Under the pieces are notes generated by a model. That model made no database searches. It was given only the letters and a program-made list of their open reading frames with translations, and had not been told where the DNA came from. Positions 46,479 through 58,499 of a stretch of DNA of 64,000 nucleotides are shown here, in pieces. Position numbers and translations under genes: made by a program. Each line of letters begins with the position of its first letter. Position 1 is the first letter of the stretch. The stretch is from Areca catechu (taxonomy: Eukaryota > Streptophyta > Magnoliopsida > Arecales > Arecaceae), in the NCBI GenBank assembly GCA_021397845.1, contig CM038051.1, forward strand, positions 19,033,356 to 19,097,355. The letters run 5' to 3'.

Positions 46479-48514
46479 TGAAAGAAAAACTAGTAGCGAG
46501 CATACTTTCTATTTTAAAACTTTTTCAAAATAACATGCAGCGGAAGCATGATCGAGAGGATTAACATTTAATCTAAACATGCTATTATAATTATTCTATG
46601 CTACTTGGCCCAAGATCTTGCATGAATGATTAATATAAACTATGAAAACATGAACTCATGCTATGAACATTTCAAAGCAACATATCTATATATGTAAAAC
46701 CATACCTCGTATGAAGTGGAGACACTTTTCGCTGTGAAAGATCCAGGAGGAGGAAGAAGAACTCTGCTTAGCCGTACACGTGTCCGGCCTCTACAAGTGG
46801 TTCACACCAAGGCTCTTTCAAAATCTACTTCCACTCCAAGTGCTAGCTTGTTGTGGAACGATTTGATCGGAATTCCTTTTTCTTCTTTCGATGCCGGACT
46901 CTCCGAATGAATGAAGAAACTCAAGAGGTGAAGAATGAGTGGTTGAAACCCTTTCCAAACACTCAATCCCAAGACCTAGATCACTAGGTATAAATATGCA
47001 CACTCTTTTCCAAAAACTTCACACCCATACAAAACTAGAACCTTTCCTAGTTTCTTCCCTTTCTATTTTTCCAGCATTTCTTTGCTGAATTTTCTCTTAT
47101 TTTTGTCCTCCCATTTCAGCCCACTATGCAGGTGGAGAGGGAGAGGGAGAGTGGGGAGTTATGGGTGATAATGGAGTGGTAATGGGTAGTTATGGTCATG
47201 GGAAGTTACATAACTCCCCAAAACTGAATTTAAACTTATTTAAATTCAGATTAATGTCTTAATTAACTTCAGTTCATAACTGAAATCAATTGGATCAAGT
47301 GTGCATATATTGGGTTCAATCCAATTGGACCCAAACCTATTTTGAACCAAATCCCATTTGATTCATTCCAGATTTTTATAGCTTAATCAAATTGGGCTAT
47401 CAAGTAATCACATTACTTAATTCACCTCCATGCATCACCAACTATTAGTGAAAATTTTATGTCATTACCTTTTGTGATATCAAGTGTCTACACTTGCGAA
47501 ATCAACAAGTGTTGACACTTTCAAGAATATCAAGTGTCGACACTTGGGTAAAGAAAAACACTTTTTCTTTGTGAGTCCACGAACGATTCTCAATCGTTCT
47601 CCGATTACTAGATCAAGTAGAAACCCCTATGGTGTGTGACCCCATAGGTTCGAACACTAAGCCGGTAGCACTGGAACATTTCCAATACCAGTCAAAGTTG
47701 CCATCTAGCAATGACACCCGACGTCCGGATAGGTCAAAGTTGCAGAGCAATAATCAAGAACCAGGAGATATGGAAACCTTGTAATTAATCCCTTTGACCT
47801 CAATGCTCAGGAAGACTTAGGGTTAAACTGCCCAACCCATAAAGTCCATCAACAATGTGTCTCAACCTTACAAGTCCTGTAACACATTACAGAGACTACC
47901 CTGGCCAAGATTTTGCTAAATTGAAAACACAGTAAGATATCTGCTCCAAACACTTTGGAGGGGTCAATCCCATCTTGATCCAATCACTGCTACACGAGTA
48001 CTTAACTGTACCCAGAAACCTTCCATCCATGGATTAGAAATCCAGATAGTCCAGCACCAAAGTACAGTGAGTTGCTCGCAAGCAACCATGACAATCTCAT
48101 GTCTGAGGGATAACTACGTCCATATCAAAACTCTAGGTAGAAAAAGTACAGACGGGTCACGTTCGATGAAATGTCAAACACAACATCTGCATGTCATACC
48201 AGTGTCTCCACACTCCTTGGTTAAGAGGGCAACCAACGATTATGGCACACAACGACCTATACTTGATATACTATCATCCTGAAATAAGTGTATCATTTGG
48301 TCGCGAACAATTTTTAGGACTATATGATATATCCTCTCTATATCACATACAAATAATCCTAAGGACTTCATCACTCAAGAACTCATTTCAGAAAGACGAA
48401 ATAGTGATGAACTGCCAGAATAAACATTTTATTCAATAATATAATTCATATACAATTACATCAAATGTACAACTATCTATAGTAGAAATTGGCTTTGGGA
48501 CACATTTCCCAACA
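46479..48514. mobile_element. Solo LTR, 2,036 bp, TSD AATGC, inside the CACTA transposase
   Basis: On the plus strand it starts TGAAAGAAAA and ends TTTCCCAACA, so on the minus strand it runs TGTTGGGAAATG...CA. AATGC flanks it exactly (46474-46478 and 48515-48519). Removing the insert and one AATGC rejoins the transposase in frame across MMH/LPLHLA. A Copia origin is likely from the TGTTGGGAAATGTGTCCC start (inference). The 16 bp palindrome CAAGTGTCGACACTTG occurs at 47531-47546 with degenerate copies at 47480 and 47507. No internal region or ORF of note. Confidence 0.9.
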
Positions 48515-50709
48515 AATGCATCATAATATCAAAAAATGATGGTGGAAAGAGCATCTCCAACTTACAAAGAGTTATTACAATAGCAGACTCCAACTTTTTC
48601 ATATCCTCCGTCCACAAAATCTTTGAAGACAACTCTTTAAAGAAAGTAGAAAGCTCAATTAAGGCTTCTGATAGTGGTTTACATAACCTTCCATGAATTG
48701 CAAGCGATAAAAAATTTAATAAAAGGACATGGTAGTCATGACTTTTCAATCAAGATATCTTGTGCTCTTTAGAATGAATGCATCTTGAAATATTTGAAGA
48801 ATATCCATCAGGCACCTTAATATCCTTTAAAAAATCACATAAAGTAGTTTTCTCTTCCATAGACGGTGTATAACATGCAGCAAAAAATATCCATTTTCCT
48901 TCATATAGTGTTGGATGAAGCTTTTCTCTTATATCCATATCCTTAAGATCACGACGAGCATTGAGACTATCTTTTGTTTTTCCTTCAATGTCTAAGAGTG
49001 TACCAACCACGCTATCACATATATTCTTTTCAATATGTATGACATCTAAATTATGACGTAAGAGAAGGTCCTTCCAATTTGGTAATTCAAAGAAAATACT
49101 TTTCTATTTTCAATTATAGCTTTGTATGAAATCTCTCCATTTTCTCTTTTTACCAATCTTACTAAATATAATATGTTTGAGCCCATGGAATTGATCAAGC
49201 ACATCATATCCTAACAACTACTTAGAAGGTGGCCTTAGCTCTTTCTCACCATCAAATTTCTTCTTAGAATTTTGCCATTTGTGGTTAAGGGCCAAGAAAC
49301 GACGACTATCAATATAGCAGAACTTACCATAATGCTTCAGCCAATATGAATATGTATCTTTATTATAGCAAGGACAAGCTAGCTTCCCTTTAGTACTCCA
49401 TCTTGACAAATTATCATATGCAGGAATGCCATTTATAGTCCATAAGACTACTGCATGCATTCAAAAATTTTGTTTCATTGAGGCAACGTAAGTATCGACT
49501 CCTTTTTCCCATAACTCCTTTAACTCCTCAATTAACGGTTGCAAATACACATCAATATCATTGCCTGGAGCTTTTGGATCAGGAATGAGCAATGCCAAAA
49601 TAAAGGAAGGTTGTTTCATATATAACCATGATGATAAATTATAAGGAACAAGCACCACATGCCATGTACTATATACAGTACTCATATTTCCAAATGGATT
49701 GAATCGATCACTTGCTAATCCAAGTCTCATATTACGAGGTTCTATAGCAAATGATGGATACAACTCATCTAAATGTTTCCATGCTTGAGAATCTACTGGA
49801 TGCCTTAAAATCCCATCCTTAAGGCATTTGCCATGATGCCATTTTATGTTTGAAGTAGTTTTCGAATATATATATACAATCTCTGAAGCCTTGGAATCAA
49901 TGAAAAGTGCGATAAGTCTTAATAGGAATTTTTTTGTCACTTTTCAAAGATGAGGATTTTACAAAATCTTCTTTGCCTCTATTTGTTTTCCATCAAGATG
50001 CCCTACATATAACACAGTGATTCTCATTAGCATACTCTTTCCAAAACAACATACAATCATTGATGCATGCATCAATTTTCTCATAATAAAGGCCTAGATT
50101 TTGAATCATCTTTCTAGCTTCATAAAATGAATTTGATAATGTCTCACCCTTGAAAAGTGCCTCCTTAAATAATTTAAGCAAAGAATCAAAAGCATTGTTA
50201 CTCAATCCATGAAGACATTTTACTTGCCATAGCTTTAAAACAAAAGATAGCTTTGAGAACTTCTTGCAATTCGGATATAAACATGTCTCGATCTCACTTA
50301 GTAATCTATGAAACTTTGAAGGTCCCTCATGAGGCTCATCTTGGTCATTTGCATTTAAATTTGTATAGTTGTCACCCTCTAAATAAAGGACTCCACATAC
50401 CTTATGTATCAACTCTTGCATGTCATCAATCTCCTCATCTCCAAATCAGTTTCTGCATGGACATCAACATTATCACTTTCAATGTTACCTGCACCTTCAC
50501 CATGTAATGACCAATGAGTATAAGATGGGACTATTCCATGAATCACAAGATCAGCCTCAACATCATCTCGATATATATATATCGAGTATTATTACATTTG
50601 ATAGAAGGACACCAAATTTTATCCCCTAGATCTATGTGCTCGAATGTAAAGTCAAGAAAGTCTTTCACTCCATTTCTATACTCAAGAGATAATCTATTAG
50701 TAATTTGCA
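48515..50709 (-). pseudogene. CACTA TNP2-type transposase, 5' part
   Basis: Minus strand. A Transpos_assoc-like N-terminus lies at 50709-50580 (MQITNRLSLEY...; the normal CPCxKC is CPSIKC here). A linker runs 50421-49993. The TNP2 core runs 49940-49218, with ASDRFNPFGN (usually SDGFNPFGN, catalytic D kept), DPKAPGNDIDVYLQPLIEEL and KGKLACP-C. 49010-48750 is the inter-domain region, and DUF4218 starts at 48749-48515. Damage: a frameshift near 49960 and TGA for CGA at 49461-49463. It was a cut-and-paste transposase. The first codons are lost at the Gypsy B insertion. Confidence 0.88.
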
Positions 50710-50731
50710 TATGGTTTTTACTTATTCCAGC

Positions 50732-52136
50732 TATTGCCGTCTGGATCGTCGTGGCTTGCAGCTCTGGTGCGTCGCCACCATGTTGGGTGTCTCCTCTTAC
50801 CGGGAGTGCTCCCCTCTCCGAGGGTGTCGGCTCTTCGGCTTGCAAAATAGAGGAGACCCGGGTCGGAGATTCCGACGAGGATACTCCGATGATCAAGTTA
50901 GTGGGACGATCGAGGAAAATAGAAAATCTATGAGTCGGAGAGCCTATGGGACTCCCTCACCTCAGGGGGTGACATGATAAAAATTTTCAAATAATGTAAA
51001 GAACATGATGACGATGCCTGAACGATAGAAGGAAGGAATGGAGAGCGGGGAGGTTCTCCGGTCGACTCCTTGGCCGTTGAGCTCTTAGGGGCCTTGCTCA
51101 CTTGCCTCTCCCCTCTCCTCATGCATCTACCTCTTATCTTTCTTACCTTGCACCTTTTGGCCCCCTTCCCTTTTTCGTTGGGAGTGTTATTTTTCTTATG
51201 AGGGCACTGGGCCGCTGAGCCCTATGCCATGATGAGATCTTTCCATTTTTGGATGGACTATCCAAGCATTGTAGGGCCTGTGGCTTGGATAGGATTTTCC
51301 TTCTAGGAAAACTTTGGGTCTAGAACCGTGCGGGCCATCATCCCCCGACCGTACAGTGGTGGACATGATGGCATATGGCTGGACCCCGGGTCTGACAGGG
51401 CTTACCTTGTTTAGAGCATATGGGCAACATGTTGCAGGACTGGCACTGGTAGCAGGGCGTGCGCCACTTCTCAGAGATCATAGGTGGACAGGGATCACAA
51501 TTTGAATTCTCACTGATCTTTTCCTTCTCTGCTGCTGGCAGGAATTTTGGCCTTGGCATGGCCTGGAAGGACCTCACGAGGGGGTCCTCCTTCGGTAGCA
51601 TGATCTCGACCTCGGTCGGGAGCTAACCTCAGATGGAGGGCTCACCTTGAGCTCGACCTTGGCTGGGAGCTAGCCTCGGACGGAGGGCTTGCCTTATGAA
51701 CTCTGCTTCGATCGAGAGAGCCAACTTTGTGAGCTCTGCTTCGATCAGGAGTTGGAATTGGGTGGAGGGCTCACTTCAGTAGTATGAGCACGATCCCGAC
51801 CAGGGGCTAGCCTCAGGTGGGGGGCTCGCTTCAGTAGTACGAGCTCGACCGTGGCTAGGAGCTGACCTCGACAGGGGGGCTAACTTTGACAGGGGCTAAC
51901 TTCAGTTGCACGAACATGACCCTGGCCAGGAGCTAACCTCAGTCGGGGGGCTCACTTCATGAGTTCGATCCCGATTGGGAGCTGACCTTGGTAGGGGGCT
52001 CGTCTCGGCCTTCCACCCGAGGGCCATATCCAGGTGGCAAGCCCCACCCATGTGATCGTTGGCTGGCGGCTGTGTAGGCTCCATGTAAGCGGATGTTATC
52101 ATGTCAGACTCCACATCAGCAGATGTTGCCATATCA
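50732..52136 (-). repeat. LTR of Gypsy B (1,405 bp)
   Basis: On the plus strand it starts TATTGCCGTCTGG (TG changed to TA) and ends GTTGCCATATCA. It is followed at once by GATGCCCCCCACTCCC, a polypurine tract on the minus strand. It aligns with the solo LTR 22967-24450 at both ends. Short GAGCTCGACC-type repeats occur at 51600-52020. The 5 bp left of it is CCAGC (50727-50731); the right copy is not in the window. Confidence 0.8.
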
Positions 52137-52499
52137 GATGCCCCCCACTCCCGAGCCCGGAGAATGAAGCGTCGCTCGGGCAATGGGAGTAACGACTATG
52201 CTGACATCGGTGGGCATGCCTTCAGCACTATCAATACTTTGACTGGTCATGCCCCGAGGATCGTGCCTTTATATTAATGGGATGCTGCGCTCAGTTTTTC
52301 AATGGAGGGATTATTAATGCCCTGAGCGGGTCAAGGTGCCTGTTCCACGAATCGAAGCATCGGGAGGCACCTGGAGCCAACACGTGGTGACTTTCGGTTG
52401 GCTGTGTAGCCTTTAAAAGGCCTTCGGGTGTAGGGAGCCAGGGTTCCGCAAAGCTTCCTTTCTTCTTCTTGAGCACCCTTCTGGTTCTGGTGTTGGCCT

Positions 52500-53070
52500 C
52501 CATGTTTGCCCTCTTAAATCCCTCTCCTTCGGCTTGCACTGAGGGAGGGCTCTTGGTGGACTTCAGGATTTTGGTTCGAGACCTGGAGGGCCAAATGGAA
52601 GCTCTCCAGGAGTGACCGGCCGGTGCCAAGGTGAAGGTGTCTGGTTCGAAGGAGAAGTCCATCGAGCTCGAAACTTTTCCCTAGAATATGGAGGGGGAGA
52701 TCTTCTGGTTGCACCACTGGGGCAGAGAAAGAGGCTGTCTCAAAAATGAGGGGTAGCCAGAGACAACTCCTAGTTCATGAGATCGGAAATCTTACAGGAG
52801 GAGGTGGTGGCCTGGGTCGTGGTTGCTATAGAAGGGGCCACGATCGTGGCAGTGCTAGTAGGACCTTCCTGATGTAGAGCTGCTGCTGCTGCCCTTGAAA
52901 TCATGGGATCGATGAATTCCAAGGAGGACGGTGCGGTAGAGGTGGAGCCGATGCCGGGCTCTAGAGATCCGGCGGGCTTCTGAGGAAGGGCGCCAGCGCG
53001 CTTAGGCAGAAGTGGAGATGGGGCTTCAGCCCATCTTCCTTTCATCTTGTATCTTAAAGTTTCAGGAGGT
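52500..53070 (+). pseudogene. Remnant of the antisense gene in Gypsy B
   Basis: Coding-like plus-strand fragments lie where elements A and C have the antisense gene, but the Transposase_28-like part is missing and stops are frequent. What remains resembles a shortened C-terminal section. The end is placed by the 3' motif set at 53074-53122. Recognised mainly by position, so moderate confidence. Confidence 0.4.
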
Positions 53071-53189
53071 CTCCCGCCTATCGGACGCCTCCATAGGGTG
53101 TAAGAGACTTTTGATCAATGAAAACATCCCTTCTTTTACAATTACTATTCTATCTTTCCTTTTTCCTTTCTTTCTTTCCTCTCTTTTTT

Positions 53190-54880
53190 TTAGCCTGAAT
53201 TTGTTGCTCGGCTTCTCGGATTGTTGGGGGTCTCAGCTCGATCTTCCAGGGCAGCTGGGAGTCTCTACTTGGTCTTCCCGGACTATTGGGAGTCTCTTTT
53301 CTGAAGTGAGGGATGTTTCGATGAGGGCAATTTTCTTTCTTCTCCTCCCTGTCGGAATGCTTCGTGTTCCCTTCGCTTTGCTTGTCATTTAACTTTTCTT
53401 CGGCTCGAACTGCTTATGGGGGATCTCCTTTGCTTGTCGAGCCATGAATCAGGCGGTCGACAATGGGACTTCAGGGATTCCTCACCAACATCACCAGGTC
53501 GTAAGCAAGGCAATCCATCATAAGGCTTCTAGAGTATCTCAGCTCGGTTTGTCGCACTGTGAGTCAAGGGACAGATGATGGGACTCCTAGAGTTTCCTGG
53601 TAGATATCTCTGGACTGTGACTAAGGTAGTAGATGCGGGGCTTCATGAGTTTCCCGGCTTATAAGTGCCAAATTATGAGTTTCATGGTAGATGGTAGGGT
53701 TCCAGGAATCCCCAATTGCACCTCAAGACTATGAGTGAAGCTGAGAAAGGCGTAGGCCTGGTGGAGGGGCCCATGTTGTTGATGAGGATGCTGAATTGTG
53801 AGTCACGCGGTAGACGGTAACTTGGTGCTGCCTCTGAGCTGTGAGCTCGGCTATGGAGAGTGCGGGCCTGATGGAGCAGGCCCGGCTTGCTGATGAGGAG
53901 TTGCCATGCTGTGAGTCTCATGGTAGACAGCACCTTGGTGCCGCCTCCAGGCTATGAGCATGACTAAGGAAGGTGCGAGCCTGGTGGAGGGGCCCACATT
54001 TTTGATGAGAGGTGCCGAACTGTGAGTCACGCGGTAGATGGCAACTTGATGCTGCCTCCGGGCTGTGAGCTCAGCTATGGGGAGCGCGGGCCTAATGGAG
54101 CAGGCCCGGCTCACTGATGAGGAGTCGCCATGCTGTGAGTCTCGTGATAGACAGCACCTTGGTACTGCCTTTGGATTGTGAGCATGGTTGAGAAAGGCGT
54201 GGGCTTGACGGAGGGGCCCGCGTTGTTGATGAGGGGTGCCGAGCTGTGAGTCACGTGGTAGACGGCAACTTGGTGCCACCTCCGGGTTATGAGTTTGGCT
54301 ATGGAAGGCTAGCTTGATGGAGGGCCCGCATGGTTGACGGAGAGCGCCGAGCTATGAGTCTTGCGGTAGGTGATAGGTTGCCCCGCCATCACCTCTAGGC
54401 TGTGAGCTCAACAGGTGAAGGCAGGCCCGATGGGGATCCTGCATGGTACCCGCCGGACTTTGAGTTGGATAGGAATGTCCCTGCATAGGTAAAAGGCATA
54501 GTTGCACAAAAAAGGGACTCAGATAATCGGGAGGAAGTTTTACATCATCGGTAGCGCCCTCTTTTGTTGCTCGCGTTTCTGATTCACGAGTGTCGGGGTC
54601 GGCAAGGTAGCAGGCTTCGTCTAGCTGGATCTCGGCCACCCTCGCTAGGATCCTTTATGGGGGTTGCGGTAGCATGCCATCTTCCACCGGTGGGCTGCCC
54701 CCTGGGGTCAGGCTCCATCTCTTGTTGGTCTGTCTGGCTGTGGGTCGCGCGATGGATGACATCCCACCGCCATCTCCCAACCGTGAGTGAGGTTGTGATG
54801 CTTGCCTTCGACAGTGATGCAGGGCCTTTCCCTGCAGGACTATGATACAGTTTTCTTATTGCAAGGGTAGTGGGGAAGAG
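53190..54880. repeat. Tandem array of Gypsy B, about 223 bp unit of two half-units
   Basis: The landmark GGAGGGGCCC recurs near 53763, 53986 and 54210. Each period holds two related halves of about 112 bp (GTGAGTCACGCGGTAGACGG and GTGAGTCTCATGGTAGACAG). A different short repeat (GGGAGTCTCT) precedes it at 53225-53300. ORFs across it are artefacts. Confidence 0.82.
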
Positions 54881-54887
54881 AGTTACC

Positions 54888-55292
54888 TGTTAGGCTTACG
54901 AGCGATGACGGAAACCCCCACGCACAGGGGAATGCCTGGATTTTCCTCTCTTTCTTTGGGCAGGCTCCCAGGAGGGAGCTCTCTATTCCCCACCTGCCCC
55001 TTAGAGGGCTCGACCTCGGAGAGACCTTACGTGGCGGAGGAGGGCTGAGCTCGACTCCGTACCATAAGGCTCGATCTTGCGAGGCTCGATCTGGGGGATA
55101 CCGCTCGGCTTCGGCCTAAGCATCTCGGGCTGGCGGGACCGACCTGGCGGAGGGCGGATCTCGGCTTTGGCGGGCAGCCCCATTACCCTGAGGGAGCTCA
55201 ACCCGGCAAAGGAGCCCGAGTAGGGTATCCGACGTGGCATCTTTCTCTGACGTGGCATCTGACAGTTACTCCATGTCAGCAATTGTGCCACA
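54888..55292 (-). repeat. LTR or LTR fragment of Gypsy C
   Basis: Ends GTGCCACA just before the polypurine tract (on the plus strand TTTGCCCCCCACTTCC). Interior repeats such as GAGGGCTCGACCTCGG resemble LTR sequence of A and B. The proposed start TGTTAGGCTT at 54888 may be the true LTR start (a 405 bp LTR), or the LTR may be truncated here. I cannot decide. Confidence 0.5.
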
Positions 55293-55823
55293 TAATTTGC
55301 CCCCCACTTCCTAGGCTCGTTAGTGCGTGGCGCTAGGGTCGAAGGGAGTAATTGTGTCAATGACATGGAAAGGTGAAGACCAGCGCAACTATGGCCATGA
55401 TCGCCGGCGCTTCGCGAGACAGTTTCCCAGACCAGTGCGGGGGCACCACGTGGCCACGTTCGAGGAGCAGTTATTGCCAGCACGGAACCCAGAGTGGTAG
55501 GGATGCCTTTCTCACTGATGGCTGGCATGTGGCATGAATCCGTTGGCAAAGAGGTTGTAACGGTACGGATGCGTCGGGTCACTTCGAAATGAAAAGAAGT
55601 TTTTATCCAAAACATATATTCTTTCGAATTTTTCGTGCCCGCTGCAGTACCCAGGCTTTCCCTTCTTCCTGATTGCCTCAGTCCCCCTAAGGAACCAGGT
55701 TAGTCTTCCTTCTCTTCTCCTTCTTCCCATCACAGTAGGGTTCCTCTTCTGAGTCTAGGGTCTTCCCCCAGCCGAGTCCATCCCTTCTGCTCCCAGGGTT
55801 CCCTGCTTCTTCTTCTTTTGAAG

Positions 55824-58251
55824 ATGTCTTATTTTGTTCGGGTTTCCGTCCTTCCACCAATCCAAACGAAGCCGGTCCTTCTGAGTCGAGGGTGCCATCT
55901 TCTTCCTCCAAATGAGGAGGAGGATGGGGCGCGCTTCGAGTTCAGTAGGAGGCGTCCTCCTGGCCTCATATCTATTAGAGAACCAGGGGCTGGTCCTTCC
56001 CATCCTTCTCATCTTCCTCCCCTATCCGAACCTATCCCCGAGTCTGTCCGGTCAACAGGTCCTAGTGGGATTGCTTCGATGATTTCTGCTGTGGAGCTAG
56101 GGACCATCCGCGATGTCTATGACATCCCGCACTCTGTTCGGCTTCTGATCCCCCTTCCAGGGAACATGGTTACTTCGAGTAGCCTTGGCCGAATCGCCTT
56201 TTTTGAGGAGACCTTTTCGGGAGGGCTCCGGTTCCCCTTTCATCCCTTCTTCATGTCTGTGATGAGCAACTACCATCTAGTTCCCGCTCAGCTAGTCCCG
56301 AATGCCATCAGGACCATCTTCTCCTTCATCGTACTCTGCCACTCCCATGGGTTCGTTGCCCGATTTTCCTTGTTCATGACGTTCTTCACCCTGAAGCACC
56401 ACCCTAACGAGGACGGGTGGTGATCCTTGTCTTCTCGCCCGAGGGGTTTTAAATTTGAGCTCCCCTCTTCCATCAAGGGATGGAAGAGCAAATTCTTCTT
56501 TTCCATAGTCGAGGGGGTTGATTGGGTTTGGAGTGATCCAGATCAGGCCCCCAACCGAGTCTCTACGATCGATGCGACTGACCAGGATGACTACGAGCAG
56601 CTTCGTACAGCTCAGATTCCGTCCCTTGAGGTCCTGCTGTCAGAGCAGAACCTTTTCGATGCCAGGGTCGACCCAACGAGAGGGTTGGGTGAGTCCGACT
56701 CAGGTCTTTCTTTCCTCTGTGCTTTTATGCTGACCCTTCCGAGCTCTAACCATTGTGTGATCTATGTCCAGGAATGATCTTCACGGAGAGCGACTTGCTG
56801 GCGATCACAAGGAAGAGGCCGCCAGCCGGGCTGGTCGATGAGCCTCCGTCTAGATGGGTCTGGGGGGAGAGCACGTCAGCGGCCGGTCCCGCCACGCCGG
56901 TCACCTCGAGTAGGAGGGAGGCCGAAGCTACCGCTGCACCGGTGGAGAGGGTCCATGGCGCCAGGCCCAAGTCAGCAGGCGGTCCGGGAAGTCCTTGAGC
57001 GGCCCAAGCAATAGGGAATGGCCCCTGTCCCAGAGCCTGAAGTGGTCATCCGGGCCAGGGTCGCAGCTGCCGTCGCCACCGTGTCCCCCAGCTCCCCAAG
57101 CCCGGCTATAACTGAGGTCGAGGAGGAGATCGAGCTGGGGCTGGTCCTGTGACTAAGGTACTGCCTGAGAAGGTGTTGGACCCACAACCTACTCCCGAGG
57201 GCTCCGCTGCCGGACCCTACTCCCGGGGAGAGCAGGAGGGAGGAGGCGCGATGCCGGCTCCCATCAAGCTGGGACCGGAGATCTCTCTACTCCGAAACCA
57301 GGTACTGGCCGAGCGCATCATGGATTTCTCGATCCAGCCATGTGATCGGCAGGGGATGGATGGTCAGTGGCTGGGGGATGTGATCAGCAGCATCTTTTCC
57401 CAGCTCTTCTCGATGAGCGATCCCACCCCCTTTACTTCTTTTCTCTCTCTTTTTTTTTTAAACTAATCTTTTGCATGATGTAGATCGGTGCTGAGGTCCT
57501 TTTCATAAAGGACTGCTTCTGGAACTGGCAGAAGGATGACCAGCAACGGGCAGCTAAGGTCGAGTCGCTGAAGGCTACCCTGAAGGAGAGGACCGACTCG
57601 AATGGGGTGCTCGGTCTGGAGGTCAAGAACCTTGAGAAGAAGCTCGCCGGTTTTAAGGGGAGAGCAAAGGAGCTCTAGGAGGGCCTCGATCAAGAGCGGG
57701 GTTGGTCGAAGAAGAAGGCCGAGGAGCTTGCTGATGCTAAAAGAAGGTTGAGGCTATTCAACACTGAGGCAGTCCGGCAGAGGGAGATTGCTCGATCCCT
57801 TCAAACCGAACTGGCGGCGGTGAAGGAGAAATTGGCCGTGGCTAAGAGGGCGGCAGAGGAGTCGGCCAAGTGGACGGAGGTGACCAGGGGGGAAGTCGCC
57901 GAGGCAAGGAGGGATGCTGAAGAGGTTGTGGCCAGGTACAGAGCCACAGAGGAGTTCATCGCCCAGATTCATCAAACGACGTTGGACTCCTTCAAAGGCT
58001 TCATGTACCTGTGCGATCGAGTTGAGGGGTTCGTTCCTGACGAGGGCCGCAGCCGCCTCAGTTACCCTCAAGCCTCGGACATGGAGTCGGGCTTGGAGGC
58101 AGACGTCGAGGGAGCTCCTGTTCTCGAAACTTCTCCGCCAACCGAAGCCAGAGCTGGGCCACCCGAGGCTGGAGCTACCCAATTGGAGGTCCCCGGGAAT
58201 GAGACCTCGCAGCCTCATAGCCCTGTTGGGGTGCCAGCCCGAGTGGAGTAG
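55824..58251 (+). pseudogene. Antisense spliced gene of Gypsy C (Transposase_28-like)
   Basis: Homologue of 11004-13220 with the same exon layout. Exon 1 ends at 56689 (donor GGTGAGT) and exon 2 starts at 56772 after GTCCAG, again phase 1. Exon 3 starts at 57484 after GATGTAG, again phase 0. The shared domain has GRIAFFEETF, LRFPFHPFF and LVPNAIRTI. Damage: an early frameshift near 55870, TGA for TGG near 56421, a lost second donor (expected GTGAGC, found ATGAGC at 57413), frame changes in exon 2 and TAG at about 57676. The coiled-coil C-terminus (57748-58251) is still open and acidic. Non-functional, but it confirms the gene model of element A. Confidence 0.78.
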
Positions 58252-58294
58252 CCTTCCATCTTGTCTTTCTCCCCTTCTATATTTGATCTGGGTC

Positions 58295-58346
58295 GCCCGG
58301 TATGTCGGGGGCCCAAAGATGCTTGTAAACAACTTTTATTAATGAA
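58295..58346 (+). terminator. Candidate 3' end signal of the antisense gene in C
   Basis: GCCCG-6 nt-CGGG hairpin (58295-58309), TGTAA (58324-58328) and TAATGAA (58340-58346), in the same order and spacing class as in A and B. Confidence 0.45.
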
Positions 58347-58499
58347 GTAGAAATTTTCTTGCTACCTGTTTCCGAGCATCACTTGACTCTTCCCTCTTCT
58401 TTCTTTTCCTTCTTCTTCTCTTTTTTCTTTCCCCCTTTTTTTTTAAAGCACGGAACGAGATCAGAGAGAAGGGTCTCGCCTTGTCTAGGGCTTGGTCTT

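Larger units (their letters stand above)
41368..50731 (-). mobile_element. CACTA (En/Spm-type) DNA transposon, decayed, right part displaced beyond the window
   Basis: The left end CACCGTAAGAAAAAAAGATT is a degenerate CACTACAAGAAAA terminus. It is followed by repeated subterminal CGTCGGAAAAA-type motifs. Two minus-strand genes follow: a Transposase_24-like gene and a TNP2-type transposase with the accessory domains DUF4218 and DUF4216. A 2,036 bp solo LTR is inserted in the transposase, and Gypsy B is inserted at its very start (50732). The right terminus must lie beyond the Gypsy elements, outside the window. Confidence 0.87.
50732..54887 (-). mobile_element. Gypsy element B remnant: 3' LTR, antisense-gene remnant and tandem array
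   Basis: Same layout as the left end of element A: LTR 50732-52136, polypurine tract, plus-strand gene remnant, tandem array. No pol or gag is seen before element C begins, so B is either interrupted by C or fused to it by a deletion. The LTR family matches the solo LTRs at 22967 and 33948. Confidence 0.72.
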
